64,000 nt of DNA from Gemmatales bacterium (GTDB lineage Bacteria > Planctomycetota > Planctomycetia > Gemmatales > Gemmataceae): the NCBI GenBank assembly GCA_026004675.1, contig BPJP01000007.1, positions 124,001 to 188,000 on the forward strand. The letters are read 5' to 3'. A program made the position numbers and the translations under genes. Numbering within the stretch: the first letter of the stretch is position 1; the number at the start of each line of letters is the position of its first letter. The notes under the pieces were generated by a model. It was not told the origin of the DNA. It worked only from the letters and a program-made list of their open reading frames with translations, and did no database searches. Positions 43,477 through 53,427 of this stretch are shown here, in pieces.

Positions 43477-43540
43477 GAGCGAATCAGCCCGAGTCTATTC
43501 TTCTGACAACACGCGCATTGTAGCGTGGTCGAGCGTGGAA

Positions 43541-44422
43541 TCATTTCTTTTTGAGTTGCGAAAGGAGAATGCCCCAGATGTCCAGTCCCCCTTTGCCTCC
43601 GGGTCGGTCCGAAGCAAAGTAAAGCACGGTGCCATTGCGATCGAGGCAAGGAGCTTTCGAGCCGATCTTGCCTTCCGGATGATTCAACTCGGCGACCGCT
43701 TCGGGTTTCGTCCAGCTATTGCCCTTCAAAACGCTGTGAAAGATACCCCAGCGACCGTCTTCGAGTTTGCCCTGCATATACATTTGCCTGGCGTCTGGAG
43801 TCAGGGTGACATGGTGGAAACCGACCGGAAGATCGACCGCTTCGGCGTCGCCGAATTGGCCGCCGCCGCGCGGTTTTTTCGTGAAGAAGACGCGCCAGCC
43901 TTCTTTCGTTTTTCGGCTGAAGAAAAGAGCCTGGCCATCGGCGGTCACCCAGGGATGCATTTCGTCGGCGGCAGTGCAGACTCGCAGGGCGACCGGGGTC
44001 GTAAAGTCAGCGTTCGGAAATTGTTTGATAAGGAAGTAAATGTCAAAATTATCCCCTTTGGCATTCGTCAGAGGGTCTTTGTTGGTGGCATAGAAAAGGT
44101 TTTGCGGATAGCGCCCGTCGAGCGTGAGGCTGGCGCTGATGAAATCGGCTTTGCCGCTCAGTTGAGGCACGGGCTTGCCAGCGGGCCAGGAAACGCGAGG
44201 CGAAGGCCGCACAGAAGCTCGGATTTCCGACTTGCCGCCGTCCGTGTACGTATACAACAACAGCCGCGACGAACTCGAAACGTGTGGTTCGTCTTCATCT
44301 TTCTCGGTATTCAGTTTCTGCAAGTTGATGGGTACGGCTTTGTCGTTTTTCTCCTGCGCGGGCACGCTGACCAGAAAACCCAACAAAGCAGCCACAGCGA
44401 ACCAGGGCACAAATCGCTTCAT
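43541..44422 (-). CDS. Exported PD40/TolB-like beta-propeller protein
   Basis: Probable start at ATG 44422, giving a signal peptide (KRFVPWFAVAALLGFLVSV) and 293 residues. The body holds TolB-like repeats: HPWVTADGQALFFSRKTKEG, TLTPDARQMYMQGKLEDGRW, and APCLDRNGTVLYFASDRPGG near the end. These are WD40-like PD40 units used in planctomycetes by exported proteins of unknown role. No catalytic motif. It lies upstream of aroA on the same strand, with about 60 bp between them. Confidence in fold is fair; function is unassigned. Confidence 0.75.
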   Translation of the reverse strand: MKRFVPWFAVAALLGFLVSVPAQEKNDKAVPINLQKLNTEKDEDEPHVSSSSRLLLYTYTDGGKSEIRASVRPSPRVSWPAGKPVPQLSGKADFISASLTLDGRYPQNLFYATNKDPLTNAKGDNFDIYFLIKQFPNADFTTPVALRVCTAADEMHPWVTADGQALFFSRKTKEGWRVFFTKKPRGGGQFGDAEAVDLPVGFHHVTLTPDARQMYMQGKLEDGRWGIFHSVLKGNSWTKPEAVAELNHPEGKIGSKAPCLDRNGTVLYFASDRPGGKGGLDIWGILLSQLKKK

Positions 44423-44569
44423 TAGTTTTTTCACTCCTGCAAGTCGAGGATGCCTGACGACAAAAACGGAAGCAAATACGATGCCGGAGGGAGTCGAGCA
44501 GCGTAATACAAGCAAAACCTACACTAGCGGACAAATCGGACGGAAAGCAAGCTTGAAAGCGGCGAGATT

Positions 44570-45175
44570 TTAGCCGCCAGCGGTCAATCCGTGCGCAGCT
44601 TCCGAACATGCCGCTGCATCCCACCAATCCGCCTCTTCGTCCTGGCCAACCCGCATCGGTCCCTGAGCGAAGTGGCGAAACGGCAGGACGATTTCCTGAA
44701 ATGCCGACCGTGACAGGTTGACGGTTTTCCATTTGGGACTGCGCACACGCATATGGCGGCGATAATCCTGCACCGTAACGGCACGGAATAGATAGCGCTT
44801 TTCCTTCCAATACCAGAGGTCTTCTGTATCCGAAAACATCGGTATCTCGGGCAGGACATGGTAGGCGAACACGAGCAACCCGCAATAACCCGTGCCGAAC
44901 AATTCGCACCAACGGGACAACCCGCGGAGATCATCTTCGTGGCACCAGTTTTCCCAGACCCTTCGTTGCCGTCCTGGAGAACCGGAAGGGAAACGCCTGC
45001 CTTTGATATCGACGAGGAGTCGCGAACCGCCTCCCCCATACACGATGAAATCCAAGTTTTTCAATGTGACATTTCCGAATGGCGATCGCGCTGACTCATT
45101 CACAGCGACATAGCAATAGCCTGCCGACTGCAGGTAGGCTCGAAACGCTTGTTCGTAATGGTTCTTGTGGTCCAT
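44570..45175 (-). CDS. HYExAFE family protein, probable PD-(D/E)XK nuclease fold
   Basis: A 201-residue protein starting DHKNHYEQAFRAYLQ. The HYEQAF motif (H6-F11) is the name-giving signature of the planctomycete HYExAFE family. Further on, LKNLDFIVYGGGGSRLLVDI is followed by KGRRF, so D42, D56 and K58 lie in the order of a PD-(D/E)XK nuclease core. LVFAYHVLP continues the fold. The family is uncharacterised; a nuclease activity is inference from the motif order. It is upstream of the PD40 gene on the same strand and downstream of hisS, with about 70 bp to each. Confidence 0.8.
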   Translation of the reverse strand: MDHKNHYEQAFRAYLQSAGYCYVAVNESARSPFGNVTLKNLDFIVYGGGGSRLLVDIKGRRFPSGSPGRQRRVWENWCHEDDLRGLSRWCELFGTGYCGLLVFAYHVLPEIPMFSDTEDLWYWKEKRYLFRAVTVQDYRRHMRVRSPKWKTVNLSRSAFQEIVLPFRHFAQGPMRVGQDEEADWWDAAACSEAAHGLTAGG

Positions 45176-45243
45176 GGATAACCCCTGTCCGGATATCCGA
45201 CATTAACGGATCGGGCCGCTGATTGCAAACCCCTAGAAATCCA

Positions 45244-46575
45244 TTAACCGCCGTCCGATCCGTTTTCGCCGAGGGCTTTCTTAACCACTGCTACCAGTTC
45301 GTCTGCGGCAACCACCTCTTCCTGACCGGTGGCGAGGTTCTTCACTTTCACCTGGTTGGCCGCCAACTCGTCCGGGCCGGCCAGAACCGCCAGTCGGAAG
45401 CCCCGCCGGTCGGCATACTTCAATTGCTGGCCAATCTTTTTCGCTTCCGGAAAAACCTCAGCGCCGATCCCCGCCGCGCGCAGTGTTCTCCCCAGCCGCT
45501 GGTATTCGCCAAGCTTTTCCTCGATAAATTGGATGATGAGAACCGGCGCGGTCGCGCCTGTTTTGGCGTTGAGATGCAATCCATCCATAGCAGCCAGCAA
45601 ACGGTCAAGCCCAAGCGAGGCACCGACACCCGGCAAAACTTGTTTGGTGAACAAGCTGGCGAGATTGTCGTAGCGACCGCCCGAACAGACACTGCCGATC
45701 TGCGGCAAATCGTCGAGAAAGGTTTCGTAGATCGTGCCGGTATAATAATCCAAACCACGGGCGATGGACACATCGATCTGCAAACGGTCTTGGTGAATGC
45801 CGGCGGCCGAGGCAGCAGCCAGAAGCTCGCGCAACCGACGGATCCCTTCCATCGCTTTGTCGCTGCTGCCAAACTCTTTTGCCAGCCGCATTAGGATGTC
45901 ATCGTTGCTTCCCTCGATCGTGGCCATGTCAAGCACGCGCTGGGCCTGTTCGGCAGGCACACCTTTCTCAGCCATTTCGGCGATAACTCCCTCGCGGCCA
46001 ATCTTGCCCAGCTTGTCCAGCGCGCGGAGAACATTGGTTGTTTGTTCCGCCAGATCGATCTCTTCCAAAAGCCCGTTGAGCACAAGACGGTTGTTGATGC
46101 GTATCGAAAAGCGTTCGAATCCCAGGGTCGTCATCAAATCGTGGATGACCAGAACCGTTTCCAGATCGGCGGCGTTGGAAGTGGTGCCGATGATGTCGAA
46201 ATCGCATTGCCAAAACTCGCGAAAGCGGCCATGGGCCGTGTTTTCACCCCGCCACACCGGGCCCATGTGATAGCGCTTGAACGGCGTCCCAAGCTGGTTG
46301 ATATGTTGGGCGGCGAAACGCGCGAAAGGAACCGTCAAGTCGAAGCGCAGCGCCACATCCCTGCCGCCGTGGTCCCGGAAGCGATAGATCAACCGATCGG
46401 ACTCTTCTCCACCTTTTCCGAGGAGTATTTCCGTATATTCCAGCGCCGGCGTATCGATCGGCACGAAACCATAGGATCGGTAGACGTGGCGTACTTTGTC
46501 CAACAATCTCTCGCGGAGGATCTGATCCTCGGGCAAGTAATCGCGAAAACCTTTCAGGGTGCGCGGCTCGATCAT
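45244..46575 (-). CDS. hisS: Histidyl-tRNA synthetase
   Basis: Charges tRNA-His. The start at ATG 46575 (IEPRTLKGFRDYLPEDQ) gives 443 residues. Class II motif 1 is in the first 70 residues, motif 2 includes PVWRGENTAHGRFREFWQCDFDIIG, the histidine-specific RGLDYYTGTIYE is present, and motif 3 lies in GVGASLGLDRLLAAM. The C-terminal anticodon domain (PVLIIQFIEE onward) is complete. A longer in-frame extension to 46674 looks non-coding. Nothing is recognised in the 211 bases between this gene and the phosphatase gene upstream. Confidence 0.96.
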   Translation of the reverse strand: MIEPRTLKGFRDYLPEDQILRERLLDKVRHVYRSYGFVPIDTPALEYTEILLGKGGEESDRLIYRFRDHGGRDVALRFDLTVPFARFAAQHINQLGTPFKRYHMGPVWRGENTAHGRFREFWQCDFDIIGTTSNAADLETVLVIHDLMTTLGFERFSIRINNRLVLNGLLEEIDLAEQTTNVLRALDKLGKIGREGVIAEMAEKGVPAEQAQRVLDMATIEGSNDDILMRLAKEFGSSDKAMEGIRRLRELLAAASAAGIHQDRLQIDVSIARGLDYYTGTIYETFLDDLPQIGSVCSGGRYDNLASLFTKQVLPGVGASLGLDRLLAAMDGLHLNAKTGATAPVLIIQFIEEKLGEYQRLGRTLRAAGIGAEVFPEAKKIGQQLKYADRRGFRLAVLAGPDELAANQVKVKNLATGQEEVVAADELVAVVKKALGENGSDGG

Positions 46576-46786
46576 GCAGGCCCTTTCAAGAAAACGTCCC
46601 TTTCGCCCCTCCATTTTGGCAGCGAAATTCTGTCTGCGCCAGCTTTTCAATAGTGCCAAATGTGAATGTATCAAATGAGGAGGCGATCACGTAGACCAGC
46701 GAGCCGCAAGCGAAAGACCGTTCGTTTCAGCGACCTCACCGCCCCTTCCCTCTCACGAGCCGATGCACCAGCGCCGAGCCCTGAAT

Positions 46787-47374
46787 TCACGGCGAAGATG
46801 CTTCGGTGACCGCCAGTCGGCGTGGCAGGTAAGTGTGCAGAAAATGCCGAATGTCCTTGTCATTCTCGATCGTGGTGTAGCCGCAATAACACATTTCTCG
46901 CAAAGCGCGTTCCAAGTCCCAACCACAATACTCCATACGGAAAATGGCACAGTAGGCGCCCGTGCGGTGTTCTCCAGCGAAGCAATGAATCAACACCGGG
47001 TGGTGTTTCGGATCGTCCATGATGTCTAAAAACTCTTGCCAGCCGTACCGATCGTTTTGCATTTGGTTGGGCCAGGGGGGCAGGCGAAAATGATGCAATC
47101 CCAATTCCGCACAAATCTGCTCTTCAATAGCATCGGGGGGAGGATCGGCAGGATTCTCGGGAAACCGAAAAGACACGATCGTACGAATCCCTCGTTCGCG
47201 AACGACCTGTCTCAGACGATCCGGTCGCAATTGCCCGCAACGATAGAGGACACCGCTCTCGACGACGCGGAAATTGCGGAACTCGCGCTTCAGCCACCGT
47301 GCGTACAAAAGCGGGACGCCGACAATGAGGCCGACGATGAACCAGGCGAAGACAGCGCGTAATCGTGTTTTCAT
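46787..47374 (-). CDS. Membrane-anchored dual-specificity/tyrosine phosphatase-like protein
   Basis: The start at ATG 47374 gives 195 residues. A transmembrane helix (AVFAWFIVGLIVGVPLLYA, about 7-25) is followed by an extracytoplasmic or cytoplasmic catalytic domain. VESGVLYRCGQLRPDRL opens it, and the CX5R motif is HCFAGEHRTG (H130, C131, R137). The general acid is probably in the Asp-rich PADPPPDAIEE region. The shape fits small planctomycete dual-specificity phosphatases; substrates are not known. It follows the methyltransferase gene by 32 bp on the same strand. Confidence 0.85.
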   Translation of the reverse strand: MKTRLRAVFAWFIVGLIVGVPLLYARWLKREFRNFRVVESGVLYRCGQLRPDRLRQVVRERGIRTIVSFRFPENPADPPPDAIEEQICAELGLHHFRLPPWPNQMQNDRYGWQEFLDIMDDPKHHPVLIHCFAGEHRTGAYCAIFRMEYCGWDLERALREMCYCGYTTIENDKDIRHFLHTYLPRRLAVTEASSP

Positions 47375-47406
47375 GCGAACCTTCCGTGATCGCGAAGAAT
47401 CGACGT

Positions 47407-48378
47407 TTAATCGGTGTCCAATGCCGCAGGTGCGGCCGGGGAGCGAAGCGGCGTGGCACGTTGCTCCTCCGACCAGAAGTCGCTGTCGATCTCGCTTTGT
47501 GTCGGCTCGGCCGGCCCCGCGAGAAAAGCAGCCCGTGCCGATACGGGTTTTTTGGCAACGAGAAGCGCCTGCCCCGGACCAGGCCGCAATTGCACCCCCC
47601 CATAGCCAATCGACGAGCATACGTCTAACAGGTAGCGCTTTTCATATGCCACCGCCGCTTCCGGATAGCGCTGGCTCTGCAGATAGGCTGCCCCCTGCCG
47701 ATAGGGGAAACTCCAGCGCTGCCGCAGTCGTTCGTCGAGAAAGTCGATGCAAAAGACGGACATCGTCATGACTGCTCCTGGCTTGAGCACCCGCCAGGTT
47801 TCGCGCAAGTATTGCTCCAGATCGGACGGCAGCAAATGGGTCAACAGCGATATCGCGAAGACGAAATCCTGGCTGTCGTCTTCGACAGGAAAAATGACAG
47901 GGGCGCCCCGTTCGCCGGTTGGGTTGTAGACCCGGCTGTAATGATTCAGGCAAACGAAGTCGAAACGCTGGTCGAAATGCCGCCGGCACCAGTCGATCAT
48001 TTCCCGATCGAGGTCCAGTCCGGTGTAGCGTCCGGTGAAACGAGAATCATAAAGGTCATAATCCCTCAGGGGCATGGCGAAACGGCCGCAGCCACAGCCG
48101 ATGTCCAGAATCTGGGAATCGAACGACGCATAACCGCGGGAAAACACGTGAAACCAGAAATTGATCGGCAGAAGGAGATGATGAAACTGGTTGAAAAGCA
48201 CGCGGTTGCCTACGCCGACACGGATGCGGAAGCGGTTTGGAGGCAGGCGACGTGCCTCCCGAAATGGCGACGACAACAAGCGATCGATCCAATCGAGCGG
48301 CGCCATCAGCCAACGGCAATGTGACAAGGCTGCTACGGACGGGACCAACCGACGCAGTATCGTATCCAGGTTTCTCAA
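47407..48378 (-). CDS. Class I SAM-dependent methyltransferase
   Basis: The start is at TTG 48378, chosen for the GGAG sequence six bases before it; an ATG at 48306 is the fallback. The 323-residue product has the Rossmann SAM motif ILDIGCGCGRFAMPL, an acidic motif II TGLDLDREMIDW, and DDSQDFVFAISLLTHLLPSDLEQY typical of motif IV. Target is unknown; the Pro/Ala-rich tail has no catalytic meaning. It sits between a membrane glycosyltransferase gene and a phosphatase gene on the same strand, so it could act on a cell-surface glycan or lipid. That is inference from neighbours. Confidence 0.85.
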   Translation of the reverse strand: MRNLDTILRRLVPSVAALSHCRWLMAPLDWIDRLLSSPFREARRLPPNRFRIRVGVGNRVLFNQFHHLLLPINFWFHVFSRGYASFDSQILDIGCGCGRFAMPLRDYDLYDSRFTGRYTGLDLDREMIDWCRRHFDQRFDFVCLNHYSRVYNPTGERGAPVIFPVEDDSQDFVFAISLLTHLLPSDLEQYLRETWRVLKPGAVMTMSVFCIDFLDERLRQRWSFPYRQGAAYLQSQRYPEAAVAYEKRYLLDVCSSIGYGGVQLRPGPGQALLVAKKPVSARAAFLAGPAEPTQSEIDSDFWSEEQRATPLRSPAAPAALDTD

Positions 48379-48436
48379 TTCTTTCTCCCAACAACAAAGA
48401 CCAACGAGATGGCTCCGACGTTGCCGAAGGAAGGCG

Positions 48437-50311
48437 TTATTCAGCGCGGCGCCAGATGCTGACTGTGCAGCCATACTTCGGAAAGTTTTTCGCCGCTGTC
48501 CGCTTGAAGACTTTCTGTTCCAAAAGAAAATCGCGCAAACGAGCAAGGGATTCATTCTCGATTGCCGGTTCGTCGAAATACGAACCGGGTAAAACGTCGA
48601 TGAAAACGATCGTATCGCAGCGCGTCGTCGCCAGCCAGGACGAGAAGGCCCGGCGATTCTCTTCTTCGGTCATGCCGTAACGACGAATCTCCTCCAGGCG
48701 GTCGCGACGGCCGAAGCGTTCAAGAGCGCTCCAGCGAATGAAGTGTTTCATTTCCACGGTCGCCAGGATGGCAACCCGCTTGGATTCTTCGACCAACGGC
48801 AGGTAATAATCGCTCAAGTCGCGCATGCTAAACTGGTGTTTCGGTTCCTGAGCCAGCGTGGACTGGAGCAAATGCGGTGCCATGAAACCGAAAGCGGCTA
48901 GAAGTGCCAAGCCCGAGCAGAACCGGCTCGCCATTCGGCTGTTTCTTCCAAAGGCTGCCGCTGACAGCATCGCGCTCGATGCGACCCACAACATCGGCAA
49001 CCACGTGTGCAGAAAGCGGCTCTTATGGTTGGTATGCGTCACTGTCAAGAACAACGACAAACACACGCAAACCATCACGGCTGCGAATCCCGGTCGCAAT
49101 GATGCTCGTACCCCAGGCATGAAGTAAAGAAGCAGCGATGCCAGCGCGACCACGGCGGCCACCACTCCCACGTGATAGTCGTGAATCGCATACTGCCAGT
49201 AACTCACGGCGTTTGCCCAAAGGGTGCGTTCCTTCTCCATTCCCGGCACGATTCCCGTATTGGTCAGCGGATTCATGTACCAGATCCAATAACCCAGACG
49301 CTTGGGCAGCAGGAACCAGACGGCAACCGGGATACCATGCCAGTAAAACAACTGTCGGTAACGTGGTTCAATGAATGGCAATCGTTGCCTGTTGGCCAAA
49401 AACCAGCGACAAAAGCGATAGCACACAACCACCCAGGACAAGTGCAGCAGGTTGTGCTCGGAGCGAATCGAAATCTCCCTGCCGCCCAATGACAATACCA
49501 GTTCGCCGCCGGCATAGACATACATGATCAACGCCAACAAGACGCCGAGCAGGCAGCTTGAAGGCCAACGCAATTGGTTTCGGCACCAGCTTCGCCAGTC
49601 CCATCTGCGGACGCTGGCGACCAGCCCCAGCCAGTGCTCGCGACGCACCATGAGAATCTCGACGACGACCAGCGTGGCAAAGACCAAGAACCAATAATTG
49701 TATTTGTGAATAAACAATATTGATAAAGTCAGTCCAAGCAACGACCAAAGCCAGCGTCGTTCGATCTGAACGGCGGTAACATAAAGATACATCGCCACAA
49801 TCGACAAACAGGCACCCAGGCTTTCGAGCATCGTGTCATTGGCATAGATTCGATGAGCCGGGCTGACGGCGACAAAGAGAAAAGCCAACAACCCGGCGAC
49901 TGCGCTGCCCTGATGCACCAGCCGACCCGCCAGCAAAAAACTGAAAACCATCGTGCCCACCCAGGCGATCGAGCTGGGTAAAACGGCCAGACGATCGTCG
50001 ATGCCTCCGGTCAATAGCGTCGCGGCGACAAGAATGCCATGCAGCGGCGGCCAGGTCCGGGCTCCATCCAAGTCCGAAAGAACCTGCTTGATGTCAACAT
50101 GGCGAATGGCTTGCGCCAGGCTCAAGCCCAGGAGATAATGGGCATTGCGGTCATGGTTCGCGTCGCACCAGCGCTGGCGGGCAATCTGACAATAGTGCGC
50201 GTATTCGCGACATGCCAGAAAGATCGCCGCCACGACCACAATAGTCGCAATCAGGACTCTCCAAACCGATGGCGTCTTCATCCAATTTGACTGATTTGCG
50301 TGATTTGTCAT
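48437..50311 (-). CDS. Multi-spanning membrane glycosyltransferase, GT39/PMT-like
   Basis: The start at ATG 50311 gives 624 residues with about ten membrane helices. The N-terminal helix (VWRVLIATIVVVAAIFLA) is followed by a loop with DLDGARTWPPLHGILVAA and then many hydrophobic spans. The family ArnT/PMT glycosyltransferases use polyprenyl-phosphate sugars and carry an acidic residue in the first loop. The conserved NDTMLESLG in the second loop and WPPLH in the first are consistent with this. A C-terminal soluble domain has VAILATVEMKHF. The weak ribosome-binding site leaves the start uncertain; ATG 50281 is also possible. Substrate unknown. Confidence 0.8.
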   Translation of the reverse strand: MTNHANQSNWMKTPSVWRVLIATIVVVAAIFLACREYAHYCQIARQRWCDANHDRNAHYLLGLSLAQAIRHVDIKQVLSDLDGARTWPPLHGILVAATLLTGGIDDRLAVLPSSIAWVGTMVFSFLLAGRLVHQGSAVAGLLAFLFVAVSPAHRIYANDTMLESLGACLSIVAMYLYVTAVQIERRWLWSLLGLTLSILFIHKYNYWFLVFATLVVVEILMVRREHWLGLVASVRRWDWRSWCRNQLRWPSSCLLGVLLALIMYVYAGGELVLSLGGREISIRSEHNLLHLSWVVVCYRFCRWFLANRQRLPFIEPRYRQLFYWHGIPVAVWFLLPKRLGYWIWYMNPLTNTGIVPGMEKERTLWANAVSYWQYAIHDYHVGVVAAVVALASLLLYFMPGVRASLRPGFAAVMVCVCLSLFLTVTHTNHKSRFLHTWLPMLWVASSAMLSAAAFGRNSRMASRFCSGLALLAAFGFMAPHLLQSTLAQEPKHQFSMRDLSDYYLPLVEESKRVAILATVEMKHFIRWSALERFGRRDRLEEIRRYGMTEEENRRAFSSWLATTRCDTIVFIDVLPGSYFDEPAIENESLARLRDFLLEQKVFKRTAAKNFPKYGCTVSIWRRAE

Positions 50312-50615
50312 GGGGTCGTCGGGTGGAAACCAGAAACCCATTGACCCGGCAGGCCAATGCGCAGGACCTATCCATACTCGAATTTCCCAGACAAGGAAAG
50401 GTCGGTTCGCTCCGCCCGACTTTTGGTCCAACGGAAGGAAATCGTTGCTGAATGTACAAATGCTCCAAAGACTGCCAACGGCCCGTACGAAGCAGTGCGA
50501 CGCGGTCGGCGAAGAGTGGCGAAAGCACGCACTTTTTGGTAAAATAAGAGTAGTCAATCGCACAGGATCGCCGAGCCATTGATGGTGCTCGAGGCCAATT
50601 CTTGAGGAAACGACC

Positions 50616-53372
50616 TTGTCCGACGAAAACCTTCCACAAGAACCGCCGCCGGAGGACCCAACCACCGACGCTGGTAATGGGGATCAATACGAACCGCTGA
50701 ATATCGAGGATGAGCTCAAGGAAAGTTATCTCAACTACGCCATGAGCGTCATCATCAGCCGGGCCTTGCCCGATGTCCGCGATGGCTTGAAGCCGTCACA
50801 ACGCCGCATTTTGCTGGCAATGAACGACTTGGGATTGGGGCCGACCAGCGGTACCAGCAAATGCGCCGGCATCGTTGGCGAAACGATGAAGCGCTACCAC
50901 CCGCATGGCGACGCGTCGATCTACCCGACATTGACGCGCATGGCGCAGGACTGGGTGATGCGGCATCGGCTGGTGCATGGGCAGGGGAATTTCGGCTCGA
51001 TTGCCGGTTTGCCCCCCGCCCAGATGCGTTACACCGAGGCTCGTTTGTCGCCGGTCGCGGCAGAGATGCTCGAAGACCTGAACCGCGACACCGTCGACTT
51101 CATCGACAACTACGACGGCAAGTATCGCGAACCTCTCGTGTTGCCGGCCAAATTCCCGAACCTGCTGGTAAACGGTTCGGACGGGATTGCCGTCGGCATG
51201 GCGACCGAGATCCCCCCTCATAACCTCCGCGAAGTCTGCGACGCGCTGATCAAGTTGATCGACGAGCCGGAAGTCTCCATCAACGAATTGATGAAGATCA
51301 TTCCTGGGCCGGATTTTCCCACTGGTGGCATCATTTGCGGGCGGGAAGGAATCGTCGAAGGCTATCAGACAGGGCCGTGGCCGCATCACACTCCGCGCCC
51401 GTGCAGACATCCGGGAAGAAGGCAACCGAACACAGATCATCATTTTCTGAAGTCCCTTACCAGCAGACGCGCAATCGGCTTGCCGAGGCCATCGGCGCCC
51501 TGATCAAGGACGAACGCATCAAAGGCATCGCTGCCCTGCGTGATGAGTCGAGCGCCCGCAGCGGCGAACCCGTGCGACTGGTACTCGACCTCAAACGCGA
51601 CGCAGACCCCCATCCTGGTGCTTAACCAGCTATATCAGTTTTCACCTCTGCAAAAGACGGTCAGCATCATTCTTCTCGCCCTTGTTGATGGTCGGCCGAG
51701 GACCCTGACCCTCAAGCAAATCCTCGAAGAGTACCTCCGCCATCGGGTGATGGTCATCCGTCGGCGAACGGAATACCTGCTGCGCGAAGCGAAGAAGCGG
51801 GCACACGTTTTGGAAGGGCAATTGATCGCCATTTCGTCGCTGGACGAAGTGATCGATTTGTGCCGTCGGTCTCCCAGCCGGGCCGAGGCTAAAGTCCGCC
51901 TGCAACAACTCGAGGTGGCCGCTGCCGTCCTCGAACGGGCTTTAGGGACGGAACACTTTGCCGCCTTGCAGCGCGAAATCGGCACCTACGACACTTACCA
52001 TATGACCGAACAGCAAGCGGAAGCCGTCGTCCGCCTGCAATTGGGGCAGTTGGCGGCTTTGGAACGCGACGAAATCCTCAAAGAATACAACGATCTTCGC
52101 GGCCAGATCCGCTCCTATGAGGAATTGCTAAGCTCGGAACGGAATATCCTCAACGTTATCCGGGCGGATCTGATCGAAATGCGCGACAAGTACGGCGATG
52201 AACGGCGGACGCAAATCATCGATGCCGTCGGCAAAATCGACCTGGCTGATCTCATCGCCGAAGAAATGAATGCGGTGACCATCAGTCATCACGGCTACAT
52301 CAAAAGGCTGCCGATCAATACCTATCGCAGCCAGCACCGAGGCGGCAAAGGCGTTTCCGGAGGACAGGCACGAGAAGACGACTTTATCGAGCACTTCTTC
52401 GTCGCCTCGACGCACGCCTACCTCCTCTGCTTTACCAACCGGGGTCAAGTTTACTGGCTCAAAGTTTACGACATCCCGCAAATGAGCCGAACCAGTGCCG
52501 GCCGCGCTATCGCCAATGTTCTCTCGCTGCGCAATGAAGAAAAGATTTCCAGCGTCATCCCCGTTCGCGAATTCGTCGACGACGCCTATTTGCTGATGGC
52601 GACTCGTCGAGGTCTGGTCAAGAAAACCGCTCTCCAGGAATACAGCCGGCCGCGCAGCGGCGGTATTATCGGCATCCATCTCGAAGAAGGCGATTCGCTC
52701 ATCGACGTCGTTCTCGCCAGGCCGGGAGATCATGTCGTCTTGAGCACCAAACATGGAATGGCCATCCGCTTCGATGAGGCCGACGTGAGGGCGATGGGAC
52801 GAAATACCCGCGGCGTCAAAGGAATCACCCTGCAAGATGGCGACGAAGTCGTCGGCATGGTCGTCGCCGATCCGGAAGGTTATTTGCTGACCGTTTGCGA
52901 ACACGGCTACGGCAAACGGACTCCGTTCGGTCCCAACGTCGTCAGCGAAGCGGAAAACGACGCCGACCAGGAAGACGACGAATCGCCGGACGCCGATGCG
53001 GACTCTGCCGACAGCGACGAGATCCGAGACCGTTCCAACATGCGCTACCGGGTGCAACGCCGAGGCGGCAAAGGGGTCCGTGACATCCGTACCACCGAAC
53101 GCAACGGCTATGTCGTCGGCATCGTCTCTGTTCGCGACGGCGACGACATCATGCTCATTACCGAGCAGGGAATGGTGAACCGTACCCATGTCGACGAGGT
53201 TCGCACCATCGGCCGGAACACGCAAGGCGTCCGGATCATGGAACTCCGTGAAGGCGACAAGGTCGCTTCCATCGCCAAGATTGCCAAGGAAGACGAGGAA
53301 GAAGACGAATCGGCGTCTCCCGCGGAAACAGATCATCCAACGCCACCCACAGACAGCGCCCCGGAAAACTGA
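50616..53372 (+). CDS. gyrA: DNA gyrase subunit A (three frameshifts in the sequence as given)
   Basis: The TTG start at 50616 has GAGG eight bases before it. Repaired length is 917 residues. The breakage domain has the catalytic tyrosine Y139 ([12 protein letters not shown]) and [15 protein letters not shown] at 95-109. The C-terminal pinwheel includes QRRGGKG, the GyrA box that separates GyrA from ParC, plus [10 protein letters not shown]. Three single-base insertions break the frame: one G in 51372-51374, one T in 51443-51446 and one C in 51607-51611. Removing each restores [40 protein letters not shown] and [18 protein letters not shown]. An acidic insert ([20 protein letters not shown]) follows, near 52940-53020. 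Confidence 0.93.
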
Positions 53373-53427
53373 TCCTCCAGCAAAGCCGACGAAGCCATGA
53401 AGGCACGCGACCCGCCTGCACAGGGAA

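Noticed and set aside
51372..51611. Programmed frameshifting or an inactive gyrA pseudogene
   Set aside because: Three breaks of the same kind in an essential gene, with five similar breaks in other genes nearby, fit homopolymer error better.
52128..53336. Minus-strand open frame of 402 codons opposite gyrA
   Set aside because: It is antisense to conserved GyrA C-terminal repeats; the frame is long only because of GC-biased codon use.
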